A stretch of 64,000 bases of DNA from Hydrogenophaga aromaticivorans. Its GTDB lineage: Bacteria; Pseudomonadota; Gammaproteobacteria; Burkholderiales; Burkholderiaceae_C. Positions 60,356-64,000 of the stretch are shown piece after piece. The position numbers and the translations under genes were made by a program. The notes beneath the pieces were generated by a model. That model was not told the DNA's origin. It searched no databases and worked only from the letters and a program-made list of their open reading frames with translations. Positions within the stretch are counted from its first letter, which is position 1; every line of letters starts with the position of its first letter. The DNA is taken from the NCBI RefSeq assembly GCF_013387465.1, contig NZ_VYGV01000028.1, forward strand, positions 1 to 64,000. Direction: 5' to 3'.

Positions 60356-61774
60356 TCAGGTGGACGCTGGGCGCACGCCGGTGTGGGCGGTGACGAAACG
60401 GCTCACCCGTTCGCTGGCCCGGCGCACCGCGTCCACCAGCCGCGCATCGCCGGCGAGTTCGCCCCACAGCGTGGTGTCGGCGCAGAACGCCGCCACCGGG
60501 TCGGGCGCTTCGCACATCGCGTGGGCGGCTTCGGGTTGCATCGCCTGGTCCTGGTAGGTGTAGGGAATCTGGCCGGTGTGCCAGCGCTGCAGGTAGGCCA
60601 GAAACAATGCGGGCAACAGGGCCACGCTGTCAATGGGTTCTCCGCGGGCGAGGCGTTCGCGGATGGTGGGGGCGATGAAGCCCGGGATCTTGCTGAACCC
60701 GTCCATGGCCACGCGCTGGTTGGTGTCGGCGATGGCCGGGTTGCCAAAGCGGTCGAGCACCACGTCGCGGTACCGGGGCAGGTGGATGGGGCAAGGGTGT
60801 TCCGGGGTATCCAGCACGGGGATCACGTCATCGGTGACGTAGTCGTAGGCGAACCGACGGATCACGTCGTGGTGGGTGCCTTCGTGGATGTAGCGGTAGC
60901 CGATCAGCGTGCCGGCCCAGGCGATGCAGCTGTGCGTGGCGTTGAGCAGGCGGATCTTGGCCTCCTCATAGGCATCGACCGAATCCACCATTTCCACACT
61001 GACCCGTTCCCACTCGGGGCGGCCGGCGATGAAGCGGTCTTCGATCACCCACTGGATGAAGCTCTCGCCCATGAGGGCGGCCGGGTCGTCCAGGCCGGTG
61101 GCCGCTTTCACGCGCTGGGCCACGTCGGGCGTGGGCCGTGGCGTGATGCGGTCCACCATGGCGTTGGGGCTGCTGGTGTGGGCCTGCACCCAGTCCTTCA
61201 AGGCGGTGTCGCCCACGGCATCGATGAACTGCAGCAGGCCACCGCGCGAGCGGTCGCCGTTGTGGCGCAGGTTGTCGCAGTTCATCAGCGTGACCGGGCC
61301 GGCGCCCGCGTTCATGCGCGCGCGCAGCATGGTGACGAGCGCGCCGTAGAGCGTGTGGCCGGCCTGCCCGGCTTTCACGGCGGCCAGATCGGCGCGCAGG
61401 TCGGGGAAGCTGGCCCAGTCCAGCTGGTTGCTGGCGTCGAGGTAATACCCGGCTTCGGTGACGGTGAAGCTGATGATGCGCGTGGCCGGGTCGGCGGCCA
61501 CCGCCACCAGCGGGGCCAGGTCCTCCTGGTAGGACAGCACGCGCTGGATGGACGTGATGCGTGTGTAGCTGCGCTCGCCTTGCGGTGTCACGGTTTCCAG
61601 CGTGTAGGCGCCGCCTTGCGCCTGCAGCGCGGCGATCGTGTCCAGCATGTCGGGACGCAGGTTGCCGCCGGCGATGCTCCAGCGGGTGTCACCCAGCTCA
61701 CGCAGCTGGTGGACATAGACGGCCTGGTGCGCGCGGTGGAACGAGCCCAGGCCCAGGTGCAGGATGGTGTTCAT
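60356..61774 (-). CDS. dalD: D-arabinitol 4-dehydrogenase
   Basis: A 472-residue long-chain polyol dehydrogenase of the mannitol dehydrogenase family. The N-terminal NAD motif LHLGLGSFHRAHQAVY is near identical to Klebsiella DalD, as is SFTVTEAGYYLD near residue 105; NCDNLRHNG supplies the substrate site and KIRLLNATHS follows. It oxidises D-arabitol to D-xylulose, which the XylB encoded in the same operon then phosphorylates. It lies 21 bp before the AraC gene and 21 bp after the SDR gene. Confidence 0.88.
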   Translation of the reverse strand: MNTILHLGLGSFHRAHQAVYVHQLRELGDTRWSIAGGNLRPDMLDTIAALQAQGGAYTLETVTPQGERSYTRITSIQRVLSYQEDLAPLVAVAADPATRIISFTVTEAGYYLDASNQLDWASFPDLRADLAAVKAGQAGHTLYGALVTMLRARMNAGAGPVTLMNCDNLRHNGDRSRGGLLQFIDAVGDTALKDWVQAHTSSPNAMVDRITPRPTPDVAQRVKAATGLDDPAALMGESFIQWVIEDRFIAGRPEWERVSVEMVDSVDAYEEAKIRLLNATHSCIAWAGTLIGYRYIHEGTHHDVIRRFAYDYVTDDVIPVLDTPEHPCPIHLPRYRDVVLDRFGNPAIADTNQRVAMDGFSKIPGFIAPTIRERLARGEPIDSVALLPALFLAYLQRWHTGQIPYTYQDQAMQPEAAHAMCEAPDPVAAFCADTTLWGELAGDARLVDAVRRASERVSRFVTAHTGVRPAST

Positions 61775-61795
61775 GGTGAGTGCTGAAAGACAGGG

Positions 61796-62530
61796 TCAGA
61801 GATCGAAGTTCGTGGGCATCATCACGACGTCGCGGATCGTCATGCCGCGCGGGCGGGTGAGCATGAAGAGCACGACATCGGCCACTTCCGAGGCCTCGAT
61901 CAGGCTGCCACTGGCCTTGGCTTCGGCCAGTTTTTCAGCCGGCCAGTCGGCCAGCAGCGAGGTGATCACCGGGCCGGGCGAGATGGCGCCGACGCGGATG
62001 CCGTGTTGGAACACCTGGCGGCGCACCGTCTGCACGAAGCAGTTGATGGCCCACTTCGAGGACGCGTAGACCGGCTCCCAGGGCGTGGGGAAATGCGCCG
62101 CCAGCGAGCTGGTCACGATGATGTCGCCGCGGCCGCGCGCGATCATGTGCGGCAGCACGCCGCGCACGTTCTTCATCACCACGTTGATGTTCAGGTTGAG
62201 CATGCGGTCGATGGCGTCGTCGTTGGCATCCACCAGATCGCCGCCCACGTAGAGCCCGGCGTTGGCGTGGAACACGTCGAGCCGGCCGCCCAGCGCGAGG
62301 ATGCGCTCGGGCATGGCGGCGCATTGAGCGGGGTCCAGCAGGTCGATCACCAGCGGCAGGGCGGCGGCGCCCAGCGTTGCGCAGGCCTTGGCCAGGGCTT
62401 GTGCATCGCGGTCGATCAGCACGACCATCGCGCCGGCTTGCACCATGGCCTGGGCACTGGCGAAACCGATGCCCGACGCCGCGCCGGTGACGGCGGCCAC
62501 CTGGCCGCTCAGAGGGAGGGGGGTGTTCAT
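61796..62530 (-). CDS. rbtD: ribitol 2-dehydrogenase-like SDR
   Basis: A 244-residue short-chain dehydrogenase matching the ribitol dehydrogenase subgroup almost along its length: VAAVTGAASGIGFA, LDVFHANAGLYVGG (HANAG instead of the usual NNAG), WEPVYASSKWAIN with catalytic Tyr and Lys, and MTIRDVVMMPTNFDL at the end. The expected reaction is ribitol to D-ribulose, with possible activity on other pentitols. The ATG at 62530 is preferred to an upstream TTG. No ribulokinase gene is visible in the window, so use of ribitol would need one elsewhere or a relaxed XylB. Confidence 0.83.
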   Translation of the reverse strand: MNTPLPLSGQVAAVTGAASGIGFASAQAMVQAGAMVVLIDRDAQALAKACATLGAAALPLVIDLLDPAQCAAMPERILALGGRLDVFHANAGLYVGGDLVDANDDAIDRMLNLNINVVMKNVRGVLPHMIARGRGDIIVTSSLAAHFPTPWEPVYASSKWAINCFVQTVRRQVFQHGIRVGAISPGPVITSLLADWPAEKLAEAKASGSLIEASEVADVVLFMLTRPRGMTIRDVVMMPTNFDL

Positions 62531-62558
62531 GTGGGGGGCTGGCAAGGGGTGCTGTGGG

Positions 62559-63602
<1,044 letters not shown>

Positions 63603-63669
63603 TTGGGTTGTCCTCAAAAATCCGTTGAACCTACAGAGCAGCGAATCGCGTGCCCAGTCCAGGGCTGCC

Positions 63670-63744
63670 GCGGAACCGGCTTTGCCGGGCCGCCAGCAGC
63701 CGCCCCCTGGAGGGGGTCGCGCGCAGCGCGGCGGGGGTGTGCCG
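63670..63744 (-). repeat. stop-linked GC-rich hairpin repeat, copy 8
   Basis: CGGAACCGGCTTTGCCGGGC, then CCCCCTGGAGGGGG, then GCGCAGCGCGGCGGGGG. It lies directly after the permease stop codon, inside the polyol operon between the permease and ATPase genes. Confidence 0.85.
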
Positions 63745-64000
63745 TCATTTGACGGCTCCGAAAGTCAAGCCCTGGACGAGTTGCTTCTGACTGAACCAGC
63801 CAAACACGACGATGGGGGCGATGGCCATGAGCGAGGCCGCGGACAGCTTGGCCCAGAACAGGCCTTCGGGGCTGGAGTAGCTGGCGATCAGCGTGGCCAG
63901 CGTGCCGGCCTTGGCGGAGCTGAGGTTGAGCGACCAGAAGGCCTCGTTCCAGCTCAGCACCAGGCACAGCAGGCCGGTGGAGGCCAGTCCGCCCATGCCC
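63745..64000 (-). CDS. carbohydrate ABC transporter permease, C-terminal part
   Basis: Only the last about 84 residues are inside the window; the gene continues past the right edge. Hydrophobic segments around SLMAIAPIVVFGWF and the closing QLVQGLTFGAVK are typical of MalG/SmoG-type inner-membrane permeases. It is first in the visible part of the minus-strand polyol operon, 142 bp before the ATPase gene. Confidence 0.8.
   Translation of the reverse strand, partial: GMGGLASTGLLCLVLSWNEAFWSLNLSSAKAGTLATLIASYSSPEGLFWAKLSAASLMAIAPIVVFGWFSQKQLVQGLTFGAVK

Overview
The window is a gene-dense, very GC-rich piece of a bacterial chromosome. Gene content (BktB-type thiolase, EtfBA, TRAP transporter, TgpA/DUF58/MoxR, ComEC, gammaproteobacterial-type GshA, DusC), gene order and the dispersed GC-rich intergenic repeats all fit a betaproteobacterium of the Comamonadaceae. 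A Hydrogenophaga-like organism is my best guess, by inference only. I see no rRNA, tRNA, CRISPR array, transposase or phage gene. Nearly all the sequence is accounted for by about 53 protein genes, often in short operons with 4-base stop/start overlaps.

Layout. 1-2329 (+): the 3' part of a vanadium-haloperoxidase-like gene and an FAD-dependent oxidoreductase. 2360-7159 (-): bktB, then ravA-viaA, then a YkvA-like membrane protein. 7308-7474 and 14060-14225: two nearly identical 166-bp palindromic MITE-like elements in opposite orientation, each supplying the stop codon of the gene it follows. 7471-11270 (-): histidine phosphatase, SDR, rluA, a PNPOx-like protein, an OmpA-type lipoprotein and a FecR-domain protein. 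11429-18569: dusC, gshA, dienelactone hydrolase, a 2Fe-2S ferredoxin, an SRPBCC protein, ylqF, an AhpD-like protein and a flavodoxin-fold reductase. A 336-bp spacer at 15564-15899 holds a tandem duplication with DnaA-box-like sites.

18574-32122 is the most distinctive block. There are two separate sets of the transglutaminase / circularly permuted ATP-grasp / alpha-E system. One is on the minus strand with a DUF2126 giant and an ATP-grasp:alpha-E fusion. The other is on the plus strand with separate ATP-grasp, alpha-E and transglutaminase genes. They flank comEC. 32113-38161 (-) carries a DUF2062 protein, mltB, a TgpA-type membrane transglutaminase, a DUF58 protein and a MoxR ATPase. With the two sets above, this makes four transglutaminase-fold genes in 17 kb, all with intact Cys-His-Asp triads.

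38188-49330: histone-deacetylase-family amidohydrolase, enoyl-CoA hydratase, MscS channel, a DctPQM TRAP transporter (-), then etfB-etfA-acyl-CoA dehydrogenase-nitronate monooxygenase (+), headed by a perfect 16-bp palindromic operator. 49400-57726: two divergent class A penicillin-binding proteins (one very large and atypical), a 7TM receptor with a degenerate GGDEF domain, and a serine hydrolase. 57764-64000 (-): a polyol catabolic operon running permease, ATPase, ribitol-dehydrogenase-like SDR, D-arabinitol 4-dehydrogenase, AraC regulator and xylulokinase. It predicts uptake of D-arabitol and/or ribitol and conversion of D-arabitol to xylulose-5-phosphate.

A family of about 75-bp GC-rich multi-hairpin repeats recurs eight times. 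Each copy lies directly 3' of a stop codon, and seven share one fixed orientation relative to that gene. This suggests a transcript-end function rather than random scatter.
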